A stretch of 64,000 nt of DNA from RPQJ01 sp963706535 (GCA_963706535.1 CAVPMU010000010.1:65498-129497), one strand, 5' to 3'. Shown: positions 18,101 to 26,718, numbered from the stretch's first letter. The notes: generated by a model not told the origin, from the letters alone. A program made the numbers and translations.

Positions 18101-18300
18101 AGCTTGAACGGCTGCACGCGCACCTCGCCCACGGCGAGTTCCCGGCCGTACTTCTCCTCCACGAATTGCCGCGCCTGGTCGCGCACGATCCCGGGCGCCA
18201 CCTGGAAGCCGGCGAGCGCATAGAGGCCCGCCAGGCCGGCGACGACCGCGCCGGCACGGAAGGCCCTCGATCCCGGGACAGGTGTCAGGCGGGATGGCAT
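15193..18300 (-). CDS. DUF748 domain-containing envelope protein (AsmA-like)
   Basis: A 1035-residue protein with one N-terminal membrane helix (about 15-35), then a long beta-rich periplasmic region. It shows DUF748 patterns: GRELAVGEVRVQPFKLQLEV near the start, then DGRVNLADLAL, and near the end LEWGEATANKGEATLPVKFA, RDRNGVINLDIPIKGTLDDP and FRIGPIVWQIIRNIIVKAVTAPFALL. A charged stretch of Ala/Lys/Arg at about 570-640 separates two halves. Such AsmA-related proteins are thought to span the periplasm and affect outer-membrane lipid homeostasis. Ends with a short domain containing LTDTGLEPTRVFVSRNGK. Transcribed away from the hydrolase gene with a 25-base gap, probably in the same unit. Confidence 0.88.
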   Translation of the reverse strand: MPSRLTPVPGSRAFRAGAVVAGLAGLYALAGFQVAPGIVRDQARQFVEEKYGRELAVGEVRVQPFKLQLEVRDLALPDADGAPMLGFEHLFVDIELASLWRRTLVFRDVTLEAPHLRAVVRPDGRVNLADLALPKDPEDEDAGLAAVWLQALTVDRGVIEFVDQSRREQFARRFERVAFALQDFRTTPEGGDFRFSARGQSDESIDWKGNFTLEPVISSRGEIALDNLGAQDVADFLGDALPFAVSSGRARLNGIYSVSLGESLALDLALPTIELTDAALRARGVDADWVTVPSLVVADTAVALPAQTVSIAKVTVAGLAAQAWIEPGGKVNLQRLFAPATVPTAPADGSAVADIPTGPVASEVSARAWKVDIANVELAGATIDFEDRLAEPAKKFAIAPLALTVAGVSLDLAKPLPVTLAATVNGEALVRTSGTITPQPFTADLDLSLDEARMQILQPYILPVADLTITAGTLAVQGKARITPPEQDGPEMSFAGAVTIDGFASQDNALRQDFVNFRRLELRQVEFDRGPDALTIDQVRVAGPYARLIVSEERVVNIAAVLDPAGTAAALETRKAAAAAESAMSPADKRRRDRELAAAKQAEDKARKARGKQPSAAPVRAVQGPDTFPIRVREVRIDGGRLNFSDHFIQPNFSADIQGLRGTIRGISSAHDSRAKVDLDGNLGEFSPVSIAGELQPFAFDRYTDLAFDFENIALPVFNPYSGRLAGYNIAKGKLTTTLHYRIEDRKLDAAHEIRIDQLEWGEATANKGEATLPVKFATALLRDRNGVINLDIPIKGTLDDPTFRIGPIVWQIIRNIIVKAVTAPFALLGSLFAGAEEAQFVDFSPGDATVSAATAEKLVTLAKGLGEKPGIKVDVPMGAVDELDEVALADRAYERQRAAAVAAVQRRKVDDATPPPAFDALERKQKIAVLKALLGRQGWPVPEVPEPPAPPEGTPRAEAKVLRDDAEIEFLAKEARARVVVTDAEVEALGEERGHAIERILLTDTGLEPTRVFVSRNGKVAAQDGKVRFELGLQ

Positions 18301-18325
18301 GGCGGCTCGTTCCCCTCTGGGCCGA

Positions 18326-19327
18326 CTAGCCTGCGTCGGCCGCCGACGGCGGGCCCCGACGGGTGGGCTCGAGCCCGGTCCACGCCTCGACGATGCGTCC
18401 GAGGATCCGGTTGAACTCCGTCGGCGCCTCGATCATCGGGAAGTGCCCGACGCCCTCGAGCGGGACGAGACGGAACCGCGGCTCGAGCTTGCGGATCGCG
18501 GCCTCGTCGGTCGGATGCCCGGTGGAATTGAGCGCCAGGATCGGCACGTCGAGTTCCGCGACGGCCGTGGCGTAGTCCATCGCGAAGAGTCCCAGCAGGG
18601 CCGGCAGCGCGATCGCGGGCGGCGCGGCCGACATGTCGTCCACGATCCATTGCTTGACGATCGGGTCGGTCGCCTCGGTGAAGAAGTTGCCACCGACGAA
18701 CTCCGCAGTGGTCGCGGCAAAGTCCGCCTTGAGCCGCTCGAGCAGCGGCGCGTACTGCTCCATGTGCATCGGCGCCGCGATCTCGCGCAGCGTGTCCACG
18801 CCCACGATGCCGACCACTTTGCCGGGTAGCCGGCGAGCGGCCTCGAGCGCCACGGGGCCGCCCATCGAGCTGCCGACCAGGACCACGCGCGGATAGGCCT
18901 CGGCCTGCACCACCGCGGCCACGTCGGCGCCGAAGTTGGCGATCGACCAGTCCTTGCGGCTGGTCTGCTCGGACTTGCCGTGCCCGGCGAGGTCGAGCGT
19001 CACGACGGTGTGGCGTTGCGCGAACTCGTTCAGCTGCGCGTCCCAGTAGCCCGAGTCGCAGGACCAACCGTGGATGAACACGATCGCCGGTTCCCCGCCA
19101 CCGTAGACGCGGTAGCGGATCTCCGTTGCGTCCGTCGCGAGCGATTTCACCCGGGCCTCGCGTGCCGTCGCCTGCGGCGGTGGCGGCGGGGCCTTTACCG
19201 CGGGCGGTTCGGCCGGGGCGGGTGTCGCATCGACAGGCGCGGATTCGCGCGAACACGACGCCACGACCGCCAGTGCCAGCGCGGGCAGCAATCGGGACAA
19301 GAGTCGGAAAAAGGGTAGCGTCCCCAT
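18326..19327 (-). CDS. Alpha/beta-hydrolase, predicted lipoprotein
   Basis: A 333-residue esterase- or lipase-like enzyme of unknown substrate. The lipobox VASC at about 21-24 predicts an acylated envelope protein, followed by a Pro/Ala-rich linker. The hydrolase fold begins near residue 75 with the oxyanion segment FIHGWSCDSGYWD. The nucleophile elbow is VGSSMGG, the acid is in the region after LNSTGHP, and the catalytic His is in GVGHFPMIEAP. The ATG at 19327 and the first six codons lie inside a REP copy, so the start of the signal peptide derives from repeat DNA. The stop codon of the FAD oxidase gene directly precedes the ATG. Confidence 0.85.
   Translation of the reverse strand: MGTLPFFRLLSRLLPALALAVVASCSRESAPVDATPAPAEPPAVKAPPPPPQATAREARVKSLATDATEIRYRVYGGGEPAIVFIHGWSCDSGYWDAQLNEFAQRHTVVTLDLAGHGKSEQTSRKDWSIANFGADVAAVVQAEAYPRVVLVGSSMGGPVALEAARRLPGKVVGIVGVDTLREIAAPMHMEQYAPLLERLKADFAATTAEFVGGNFFTEATDPIVKQWIVDDMSAAPPAIALPALLGLFAMDYATAVAELDVPILALNSTGHPTDEAAIRKLEPRFRLVPLEGVGHFPMIEAPTEFNRILGRIVEAWTGLEPTRRGPPSAADAG
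19308..19325. repeat. REP-like copy 4, overlapping the start of the hydrolase gene
   Basis: AAAAAGGGTAGCGTCCCC is the same core found around the RAYT gene 17 kb away. It encodes residues 1-6 of the alpha/beta hydrolase. Confidence 0.85.
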
Positions 19328-20758
19328 TTACAGCACCTTGCCTGGATTCATGATGCCACGCGGGTCGAGCGCGTGCTTGATGGCGCGCATGACCTCGAGG
19401 TCCACGTGGCCCTTGAATTTCGCGAGATCCTCGCGCTTGAGGCGGCCGATGCCGTGCTCCGCGCTGATGCTGCCGCGAAAACGCTGCACCAGGGCGTACA
19501 CCGCCGCCTGGATCGCATGCTCGTGCGCCATGAACGCCGCGCGTTCGCCGCCGAGCGGCTCGCTCACGTTGAAATGCAGGTTGCCGTCGCCGACGTGGCC
19601 GTAGGTAACCATGCGGCCCGTCGGCACGATGGCGAGCACCGCCGCGGTGGCCTCGCGCATGAACTCTGGCAGCGCGGCCACCGGCACGGAGACGTTGTGC
19701 TTGATGCTGGCTCCTGCGGCGCGCTGCGCCTCGGGCACCGATTCGCGCAGCTTCCAGAGCGCGTCGCGCTGCGCGAGCGAATGCGCCAGCGCCGCGTCCT
19801 GCACCAGCCCGTCCGTCATCGCCTGCCCGAGCGTGGCTTCGAGCAGCCCGCGCAGGGCTGCGTCCTCGCGGGCCGTGGCCAGTTCGCAAAGCACGTACCA
19901 CTCGTACGGGCGCGCGAGCGGATCGGTCACGCCGGGGATGTGGCGCACGGTGAACTCGACGGCGATGCGCGGCAGCAGCTCGAAGCTGGTGACGGCGTCG
20001 CCGGTGGCCGAGCGCAGGCGCGACAGCAACGCGACGGCGGCGGCGGGGTCCGGCACGGCGATGAACGCGGTCTCGATCGTGCGCGGGCGAGGGAACAGCC
20101 GCAGGCTCGCCGCCGTGATCACGCCGAGCGTGCCTTCCGACCCGATGAACAGGTGCCGCAGGTCGTAGCCCGTGTTGTCCTTGCGCAGGCTCTTCAGGCC
20201 GTCGATGACACGCCCGCCGGCCAGCACCACCTCGAGGCCGAGCACGAGGTCGCGCGTGACGCCGTAGCGCACTGCATTGAGCCCACCCGCGTTGGTCGAC
20301 AGGTTGCCGCCGACCTGGCAGCTGCCCTCCGACCCGAGCGACAGGGGGAAGTAGCGGTCCGCCGCCTCTGCCGCCGCGCGCACGTCGGCGAGCAGGCAAC
20401 CGGCCTCGACCGTGATCGAGAAATTGTCCACATCCACTTCGCGGACGCGGTTCATGCGCCTGAGCGACAGCACGATCTCGTCGCCGTGCTCGGACGGGGT
20501 GGCTCCGCCGCAGTAGCCCGTGTTGCCGCCGTGGGGAACGACCCCCACGCCGAGTTCATCGCAGATCTCGAGCACCACCGCCACGTCGGCCGTCGAGCCC
20601 GGGCAGACCACCAGCGGGGTGGCGCCGCGATACAGCCCGCGGAAATCGACGAGGTAGGGTGCGACCTGCTCCGGCGCGACGAGGCAGGCCGCATCGCCGA
20701 GCGACCGGCGGATGTGCTCGACGGCGGCGGCGAGATTTCCGGGGTCGGCGCGGGTCAT
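19328..20758 (-). CDS. FAD-linked oxidoreductase (GlcD / D-2-hydroxyglutarate dehydrogenase-like)
   Basis: A 476-residue flavoprotein of the VAO/PCMH family that oxidises a D-2-hydroxy acid. The FAD-binding half has PHGGNTGYCGGATPS, GSEGSCQVGGNLSTNAGG and the SEGTLGVITAA motif. The C-terminal half contains the metal and substrate segment GHVGDGNLHFNVSEP and ISAEHGIGRLKR, with PRGIMNPGKVL at the end. These patterns favour the D-2-hydroxyglutarate or D-lactate dehydrogenase branch. Start at ATG 20758 (MTRADPGN); the frame is open further upstream but only as antisense to nothing useful. No GlcE or GlcF partner is adjacent. Confidence 0.9.
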   Translation of the reverse strand: MTRADPGNLAAAVEHIRRSLGDAACLVAPEQVAPYLVDFRGLYRGATPLVVCPGSTADVAVVLEICDELGVGVVPHGGNTGYCGGATPSEHGDEIVLSLRRMNRVREVDVDNFSITVEAGCLLADVRAAAEAADRYFPLSLGSEGSCQVGGNLSTNAGGLNAVRYGVTRDLVLGLEVVLAGGRVIDGLKSLRKDNTGYDLRHLFIGSEGTLGVITAASLRLFPRPRTIETAFIAVPDPAAAVALLSRLRSATGDAVTSFELLPRIAVEFTVRHIPGVTDPLARPYEWYVLCELATAREDAALRGLLEATLGQAMTDGLVQDAALAHSLAQRDALWKLRESVPEAQRAAGASIKHNVSVPVAALPEFMREATAAVLAIVPTGRMVTYGHVGDGNLHFNVSEPLGGERAAFMAHEHAIQAAVYALVQRFRGSISAEHGIGRLKREDLAKFKGHVDLEVMRAIKHALDPRGIMNPGKVL

Positions 20759-20802
20759 CCGGCGTTTATACCCCGGATCCGCGGCTCGCCGCATCCCGGG
20801 CC

Positions 20803-22134
20803 TCAGGCACTGCGTGGCGCCGCAAGCTTCGCCACCAGCAGGGCGGCGCCGACGGCCCCCAGCAGCACCGCGATCGAGGCCAGCGCGTTGGTGAGCAGGC
20901 CAGGCGTGATGAGCAGCATCAGGCCGAAACCGAGCATCATGAAGCCCGAGACGAGCTTGAGCACCCGCCCCTCGGATTCGCTCAACTTGCGCGTGCCCAT
21001 GGTGCGGACGAACACGATGACGATCACGAGCAGCGGGATCACGTAGATCGCGTTGTAGGCCGCGAGCCACGCGTAGTACTGCCAGGTCTCGAGCTTCGCG
21101 AGCGTGAGCGTGCGCGTGTACACCATCGGGAAGCCCGCGGTGCAGAGCAGTTCGTAGGAGTTCGCGACGATCGCGAGCAGCACGGTGCTCGCCAGCATGG
21201 GTCCGAGGCTGCCGGCCGCCACCACGTCCCGCATGCGCTTGAAGAGCCCCGGCTTCGCGGCCTCCGGGATCGAGAGACTCGGTCCCTGCTTGAACCAGAA
21301 GTAGTCCTTGATGTTGAGTGCCGCGACGAACAGCGCCACGAGGCCAGCGATCGCGGTGATGACGCGCAGTTCGCCCGCGACCAGGAAGACGTTGAGCCAC
21401 GCCGCCATGAACACGAAATAGACGAGCCCGGAGAACAGCACGAAGGTGCCGCCCACGAGCGCCATGCGCGCGCGGCTCTTCGCGTGCACCAGCAGGCTGA
21501 GGAGGAACAGCAGCACGAAGAACGCGCAGGGGTTGAACGCGTCCATGCCGGCGAGCACCAGCGTGAGCACCGGCAGTGAGAACGCCTTGGCGTCCACCGG
21601 ACCGAGGAGCGGCAGGTGGACGACGGTGCCCGCTTCGCCGTCGGTCGTCTCGGGCGAGCCGGCGGGAACGCCCTCGCCACCGGACGTTTCCGCGGCGACG
21701 TCGCCGGCGGGCTGGGCGAGCCGGTCCGCGTGGCACTTCTCCAGCGCCTTGACGATCTCGGCGCCGGTGGTCTCGGCCGTGTCGTAGCCGATCAGCACCT
21801 GCCGGCAGAACACGAAGCCCGGCACCGACAGGGCCTGCGTGCCGAGCGCGAGCGCGGTCTCGTAGTAGAATTTCGCGTTGGGGCGGTTGTCCTTGACGGA
21901 ATATTTCTTGAGCTCGAGCCACGGCGTGTGCGCCGCGTACTCGTCGATGAACGGCGCCGCGGCCTGGCAGTGCGGGCAGGTGGGGGAGAAGAAGTAGTAG
22001 AGGCGGACGGTGGGCGTGCCGTCGCCGGCGCGGCCGTGCCAGAACCGGTCGGATTCGGGGCCCGGGTCCGCGGCGGCGGCCAGGCCGGCCGAGAGCAGCA
22101 GGAGGAGGAGGGCGAGGAGTCGGGTCGGGAACAT
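20803..22134 (-). CDS. Thioredoxin-fold / DsbD-like (CcdA-type) membrane protein
   Basis: A 443-residue protein that probably moves reducing power across the inner membrane. A signal peptide (1-21) is followed by a thioredoxin-like domain with the redox motif CPHC at 53-56 and a cis-Pro-type segment SVPGFVF. A linker rich in Glu, Gly and Thr leads to a DsbD/CcdA-like membrane domain of about seven helices that contains MDAFNPCAFFVLLF. The second Cys in ELLCTAGFP would pair with it. The domain order (thioredoxin before the membrane domain) is the reverse of CcdA-TlpA. Start at ATG 22134. Confidence 0.85.
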   Translation of the reverse strand: MFPTRLLALLLLLLSAGLAAAADPGPESDRFWHGRAGDGTPTVRLYYFFSPTCPHCQAAAPFIDEYAAHTPWLELKKYSVKDNRPNAKFYYETALALGTQALSVPGFVFCRQVLIGYDTAETTGAEIVKALEKCHADRLAQPAGDVAAETSGGEGVPAGSPETTDGEAGTVVHLPLLGPVDAKAFSLPVLTLVLAGMDAFNPCAFFVLLFLLSLLVHAKSRARMALVGGTFVLFSGLVYFVFMAAWLNVFLVAGELRVITAIAGLVALFVAALNIKDYFWFKQGPSLSIPEAAKPGLFKRMRDVVAAGSLGPMLASTVLLAIVANSYELLCTAGFPMVYTRTLTLAKLETWQYYAWLAAYNAIYVIPLLVIVIVFVRTMGTRKLSESEGRVLKLVSGFMMLGFGLMLLITPGLLTNALASIAVLLGAVGAALLVAKLAAPRSA

Positions 22135-22231
22135 TCGGTACGCCTGCGGCCTGCAAAAGGACGAATGATACCGGGGGCTGCCCGCAGGGCGGTCCGGTTT
22201 TCTACCGATACCGGGCGGGCTCAGTGCGGGG

Positions 22232-22795
22232 CTAGCGGACGGACTGGGAGAAGAGGCGCAGCAGCAGCGCACCCGCGACCACCACTGCGACCGTCCAGTG
22301 ATACCAGCGGGCTCGGATCCAGAAGAGGGGAACGATGGCGCCGATGAGCACCACGCGATAGGCGGTGATGAGCCGCCACTCCGCGGGGGCAGTCGACTGG
22401 TAGGTGGCCAGGAACGTTGCGACCAGGTACACGATGAGCAGCGCGAAGAAATAGCGGCGTTCCCGTTCGTGGGCCAGGCGCAGGTCGAGCCCCGCGTCCG
22501 GCACGCCGGCGGGCAGGGCGGCAGCGCAGATCAGGTAGAGCACCATCGGCACGACGAGATAAACGAGGAAGGCGCCGGCGGACGCGACTCCGGTGATGCC
22601 GGCGACGCCGAGATAGACGCCCCACCAGTAGTTGACCACCAGCAGGAACGCGACGAACGCCCAGGCGATCGGCAACGAATCCCGGGTCACCCTGGCACGG
22701 TCGCGGATCAGCCGGTGCAGGTTGGCGAGCAGCTCGGTGATGCCGAGGCCCACCATGATCGACACGAATACGATCGAGTGTTCCGACTGGCTCAT
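22232..22795 (-). CDS. Integral membrane protein of unknown function
   Basis: A 187-residue protein with about six hydrophobic segments and short loops. It begins MSQSEHSIVFVSIMVGLG and shows the pattern GLGITELLANLHRL, conserved in a family of uncharacterised bacterial membrane proteins. It lies 32 bases downstream of the amidotransferase-like gene on the same strand, so it may be the last gene of the Anbu transcript. No catalytic motif is visible. Confidence 0.75.
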   Translation of the reverse strand: MSQSEHSIVFVSIMVGLGITELLANLHRLIRDRARVTRDSLPIAWAFVAFLLVVNYWWGVYLGVAGITGVASAGAFLVYLVVPMVLYLICAAALPAGVPDAGLDLRLAHERERRYFFALLIVYLVATFLATYQSTAPAEWRLITAYRVVLIGAIVPLFWIRARWYHWTVAVVVAGALLLRLFSQSVR

Positions 22796-22827
22796 GCGCG
22801 CTCCCCCCTGCGCCCACGGCCAGCGGT

Positions 22828-24207
22828 TTACTCCTGCATGCCGTGGTAAAGCAACCTCAGCAGCAGGCGTGCTCCATCGTTGTCCTTCAGTTCGGGGTAA
22901 CGCGGGCCGTCGCGGGTACCGATGTCGCGTACGTCGGTCATGAGCTCCGGGTGGAACTGGCAGGTGAACGAGCGGCGGATGCGGTGAGTCTCCCAGTCCT
23001 TGTAATAGATGGCAGTGGTGCTGACCTCGGTCCAGGCATCCTCGCTCACCTGCGTCTGCGCGAGGATCTCGACGGCGTACGGCAGGCTCAGCAGCCACCC
23101 GACCGGGCTCACCGCCAGCACATGGCGCATCGGCACGATCGCGTCGTGCAGCTGCTTGTACGCCCAGTTGGCGAACAGCGTCGCCTCCTCGTTGACCTCG
23201 TCGCTGTGGAACATCTCCACCGACAGCTCGCGCTCGAGGCTGAGCGCGATGTCGATCACGCCGTCGAGCTCGTCCGCGACCACGGCGTGGGCGACGTGCA
23301 GTTCCTCGGGGACGTGGTCGTCCCGGCGGCGACGTGCATAGGGCAGCAGCCGTCGCGTGCCATGTTCGACCTGCTCATTGCGGGCGACCGCGAAGCACCG
23401 GTCGTTCCAGCCGGTCGCCACGACTTCGCCGGCCTTTACGATGGGCAGCGACTCGCCGACGGCGGCGATCCGGCGGCACAGGTGCTGAAGCGTGCCGAGT
23501 GCGTGCCCGAGTGGGTCGAGCGGCAGCCGCGTGAGCGCGAGCACCTCCATCGCCGCGCGCCGCACCAGGCGCACGTGGGACGCTGCCGCCAGTTGGTGGC
23601 CGAGGCAGATGAAGATGGCGGGGCCGGTGCCGGAGGAGCGCCGTACCAGCAGGCGGTCGACGAGTCGCAGCAGGTCCTCGAGTCCCGCCTTCGAGCCGGC
23701 GAAGCTTGCGGGGTCGTACACCGAGGGATCGCCGCCCTGCACGATGGTGGCGATGCCGGCGCTCAGGATGTCCGCCATGCGCTCCGGGTGGTGAATGCCG
23801 CTGGCCCAGACCGGGAACAGGATGGTGTCGGCATCCGCGACCTGCTGCAGCACGTAGGCGATGTTCTTCGAGGCGCGCACGGCCTCGCCCCGCGCGTTGT
23901 TGCCGACGTGCTTCCAGGGCTCGATCACGGCGACGCTCTGCCGGTAGAGCTCGGGCATGCCGAGCAGGAACTGCAAATGCGCCGGGCTCTCGATCACCCG
24001 CTCGAGCGGCGGCGCGATGCCCCACTCGAACAGGTGGCTGGTCGCGAGCATGTCGCGGCCGGGGAAGGGCGTCGGCGAGCTGCGGTCCTTGAGGAAATAG
24101 CCGAGCAGCGCATGCACCGACTGCGGGCTCGAGGCGTGCTTGCCGAGGATGCCGGGCGTCGGACGCCAGCCGAGGTGTTCGAGCGTGAGGGGTCTCGGCG
24201 CCGGCAT
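22828..24207 (-). CDS. Class-I glutamine-amidotransferase-like protein next to the Anbu operon
   Basis: A 459-residue protein whose middle contains ICLGHQLAAASHVRL (Cys 201) and whose end contains CQFHPELMTDVRD (His 419, Glu 421). These match the nucleophile elbow (C-x-GHQ) and His-Glu pair of class-I glutamine amidotransferases. The spacing is longer than in stand-alone domains, with an insertion of about 120 residues between them. No synthase domain is attached. The ATG at 24207 lies two bases after the Anbu stop codon, so the gene is almost certainly co-translated with the Anbu operon. A role in making, removing or transferring an amide-linked modification is inferred. The substrate is unknown. 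Confidence 0.7.
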   Translation of the reverse strand: MPAPRPLTLEHLGWRPTPGILGKHASSPQSVHALLGYFLKDRSSPTPFPGRDMLATSHLFEWGIAPPLERVIESPAHLQFLLGMPELYRQSVAVIEPWKHVGNNARGEAVRASKNIAYVLQQVADADTILFPVWASGIHHPERMADILSAGIATIVQGGDPSVYDPASFAGSKAGLEDLLRLVDRLLVRRSSGTGPAIFICLGHQLAAASHVRLVRRAAMEVLALTRLPLDPLGHALGTLQHLCRRIAAVGESLPIVKAGEVVATGWNDRCFAVARNEQVEHGTRRLLPYARRRRDDHVPEELHVAHAVVADELDGVIDIALSLERELSVEMFHSDEVNEEATLFANWAYKQLHDAIVPMRHVLAVSPVGWLLSLPYAVEILAQTQVSEDAWTEVSTTAIYYKDWETHRIRRSFTCQFHPELMTDVRDIGTRDGPRYPELKDNDGARLLLRLLYHGMQE

Positions 24208-24209
24208 GG

Positions 24210-24953
24210 TCAGCGCAACCCCGGCCAATCCGGGTTCGGCAACTCGCTGAAAGCCTCGCGCAACGCCTCCCCCCAGCCGCCGCGGATCAGCTGGAAATAG
24301 CGGTCATCGGCCTCGACGTTGACGTGGCTCGCCACGCGGAGCTCGTCGCGCCGCACGATCACGATGTCCAGCGGCGGCCCGACGGTGAGGTTGGAGCGGA
24401 TCGTGGAATCCATCGAGATCAACGCGCACTTGGCGGCCTCGGACAACGCCATGCTGCGGCGGGTGACGCGGTCCATGATCGGCTTGCCGTACTTGGACTC
24501 GCCGATCTGGAAGTAGGTCGTGTCGGGCGACGCCTCGATGAAGTTGCCGGCGGCGTAGACGCTGAAGAGCCGCGGCGCCTCCCCCCTGACCTGCCCGCCG
24601 ACGATGAACGTCGCGTTGAACTCGACGCCCTGGGACTTGAGCGCCTCGCCGTCGCGCACGTGCATCTCGCGCAAGGCCTCGCCGATGCAGCGCGCGGCCT
24701 CGAACATGTTGGGGCAGTTGCCGAGGCTCATCACCTGCGGGTCCTGGGCGGCGAGTTTCTCGGCCAGCAGGTTCAGCACGCCCTGCGAAATCGCGAGATT
24801 GCCTGCGGAGAGCATCACGATCACGCGCTCGCCGGGCTGCTCGAACACCGTGGCCTTGCGGAACGTGCTGATCTGGTCGACGCCGGCGCTGGTCCGCGAA
24901 TCGGACAGGAACACCAGGCCGGAGTCGAGCAACATCGAGACGCAGTAGGTCAT
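24210..24953 (-). CDS. Anbu (bacterial proteasome-homologue, beta-subunit-like peptidase)
   Basis: A 247-residue member of the Ntn-hydrolase proteasome family, known as Anbu or BPH. It begins MTYCVSMLLDSGLVFLSDSR, with Thr 2 as the expected nucleophile after Met removal. It continues with LSAGNLAISQGVLNLL, TFIVGGQ, YFQIGESKYGKPIMDR and SMDSTIRSNLTVGPP, all typical of Anbu. Family members form oligomeric, proteasome-like rings but their substrate is unknown. The ATG overlaps the transglutaminase stop by four bases. The surrounding genes are the conserved Anbu set. Confidence 0.93.
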   Translation of the reverse strand: MTYCVSMLLDSGLVFLSDSRTSAGVDQISTFRKATVFEQPGERVIVMLSAGNLAISQGVLNLLAEKLAAQDPQVMSLGNCPNMFEAARCIGEALREMHVRDGEALKSQGVEFNATFIVGGQVRGEAPRLFSVYAAGNFIEASPDTTYFQIGESKYGKPIMDRVTRRSMALSEAAKCALISMDSTIRSNLTVGPPLDIVIVRRDELRVASHVNVEADDRYFQLIRGGWGEALREAFSELPNPDWPGLR

Positions 24954-25762
24954 TGCTGCTGCCCTCCGCCACCGGTGACCTGGACGGATACCGCCATGGA
25001 CTCGTGGCCACCGCCTCGGCGCATGCCGCGCACCGGCGCCGCGTCGAGGTAGTCGCGGCCGACCGCGAGGCGACAATGGCGCTCGCCGGCCCGCTCGCCG
25101 TGCGTCACGTCGAGGCTGACCCACCCCGGTTCCGACGCCAGCCACACGTCGGCCCAGGCATGGCTCGCGACCTCGCCGGTGTCTCCTCCGTAGAAGTAGC
25201 CGCTGACGTAGCGCGCCGGGATGCCGGCGGCCCGGCAGCAGGCGACCAGCACGTGTGCCTGGTCCTGGCACACGCCGACGCCGAGGTCGAGCGCCTCCGC
25301 GGCCGAATGGGTCACGTCGGTGACGCCGGGCTCGTAGGCCACGGCCTTGCGGATGCCTTCGACGAGCTCGAGCAGCGGCTCGAGTGCGGCCGGGTGCCGG
25401 CCGATGTGACGCTCGGCGAGGCTGCGCACCCTGGTGTCGGGCCGGGTGAGTGGCGTGGGCGCGAGGAACGCGAGCGGGGAGAGGCCGCAGGCGTCGGGTG
25501 TATCGACGGCGATGCCTTCCCCGATCTCGGCGATGCCGTCGACCACGATGCGCATCTCGCTATGCGGCGTCTCGAGCGTGACGACATGCGTGAGGTTGCC
25601 GTAGGCGTCGAACTGCTCGAGGCGCTCGCCGGGCGAGTACACGCGCCAGTTCACGACCCGCTGCCCGGGATCGACGCGCGGCGTGAGCTTGAGAGTCTGG
25701 ATGCTGTAGCTCACGGGCTCCTCATAGAGGTAGCGGGTTTCGTGTCGTATGTGCACGTGCAT
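24950..25762 (-). CDS. Transglutaminase-like cysteine protease of the Anbu operon
   Basis: A 270-residue protein with an N-terminal beta domain (about 1-110, starting MHVHIRHETRYLYEEPVSYS) and a transglutaminase core. The catalytic triad is Cys 165 in GVGVCQDQAHV, His 201 in ASHAWADVWL and Asp 218 in LDVTHG. It probably cleaves or forms an isopeptide or amide bond. Start at ATG 25762, five bases after the alpha-E stop. A GTG at 25771 would overlap that stop and is the alternative. Its stop overlaps the Anbu ATG. Confidence 0.9.
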   Translation of the reverse strand: MHVHIRHETRYLYEEPVSYSIQTLKLTPRVDPGQRVVNWRVYSPGERLEQFDAYGNLTHVVTLETPHSEMRIVVDGIAEIGEGIAVDTPDACGLSPLAFLAPTPLTRPDTRVRSLAERHIGRHPAALEPLLELVEGIRKAVAYEPGVTDVTHSAAEALDLGVGVCQDQAHVLVACCRAAGIPARYVSGYFYGGDTGEVASHAWADVWLASEPGWVSLDVTHGERAGERHCRLAVGRDYLDAAPVRGMRRGGGHESMAVSVQVTGGGGQQQ

Positions 25763-25767
25763 GATGA

Positions 25768-26718
25768 TCACCCGGATGAGGTATGGCCCAGGAAGTCCCG
25801 GCCGATGCGATCGCTCAGGTCGGCGATGCGCGCCAGCACCTCGGCCAGGAAAGGCACGGCCCCGCCATCGGCCAGGACCTGCGGCGCGCCGAAACGCAGG
25901 TCGGCGTGCAGCTTGCCCGCCCGTCGCTCGGTTTCGCCGGACTGCGCGTTGGCGACGGCCCGCAGGTTCTCGTACACCAGCTCCGCGGATCGGTAAACGG
26001 AGCGCGGCACGTCGTTGCGAAAGACCACGAAGTGCAGCACGTGCTCCGGGCTCACGCTGTCGCGCGAGACGCGGCGAAAGATCTCGAACGCCGAGAGCGC
26101 CCGGAGCAGCACGCTCCACGGATAATAGTCGTGCGTGGCGGCGGGGCTGCCCAGCGACGGGGGCTCGCCGGCGAGGCGTGCCTGAAGCAGCCGTGCGACC
26201 CCGTCGGCGCGCTCGAGGAAGGTGCCGATCTGCATGAAGTGGTAGCCCTCGTCGCGCAGCATCGAGCCCAGCACGACGCCGCGCGCGAGGTGCGCGCGGT
26301 ATTTCACCCAGTCGACGAATTCGGCGACGTTGCGCGCGGTGAAGCGCGTCGGGGCCTGGCTGCGGGCCTCGAGCCAGGTCGTGTTGAAGGTCTCCCACAT
26401 CTCCGAGGAGATCGAGCCGCGCACGGCGCGTGCGTTCTCGCGCGCGGCACGCAGGCAGCTCAGGATGCTGGAAGGATTGCCCGGGTCGAAGGCGAGGAAG
26501 TCGATGGCCAGGTGCGCCTCGACCGTCTCGTGGCGCTCGGTGTAGGCCTCGTCGAGACTGAGCGCGCGCAGCACCTGCGCCCAGCCGTGGCCGCCGGAGC
26601 GCGCCTGCTGCGGCAGCAGCGACAGACGGTATTCCACGTCGAGCGTGCGCGCGAGGTTTTCGGCGCGCTCCGCATAGCGGCCCAGCCAGTACACGTGGTC
26701 GGCAGTGCGGCTCAGCAT
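25768..26718 (-). CDS. Alpha-E domain protein of the Anbu operon
   Basis: A 316-residue, all-helical protein with the family start MLSRTADHVYWLGRYAERAENLART and the later blocks SSEMWETFN, FMQIGTFLERADGVARLL and FRNDVPRSV. Alpha-E domains occur almost only beside circularly permuted ATP-grasp and transglutaminase genes. They are thought to act as a scaffold or a partner enzyme of the ligase. The ATG overlaps the ATP-grasp stop by one base (TGATG), showing translational coupling. Confidence 0.93.
   Translation of the reverse strand: MLSRTADHVYWLGRYAERAENLARTLDVEYRLSLLPQQARSGGHGWAQVLRALSLDEAYTERHETVEAHLAIDFLAFDPGNPSSILSCLRAARENARAVRGSISSEMWETFNTTWLEARSQAPTRFTARNVAEFVDWVKYRAHLARGVVLGSMLRDEGYHFMQIGTFLERADGVARLLQARLAGEPPSLGSPAATHDYYPWSVLLRALSAFEIFRRVSRDSVSPEHVLHFVVFRNDVPRSVYRSAELVYENLRAVANAQSGETERRAGKLHADLRFGAPQVLADGGAVPFLAEVLARIADLSDRIGRDFLGHTSSG

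Noticed and set aside
20758..22156. FAD oxidase extended upstream to a 942-residue protein
   Set aside because: The extension is an out-of-frame reading of the thioredoxin/DsbD-like gene; ATG 20758 gives the family length.
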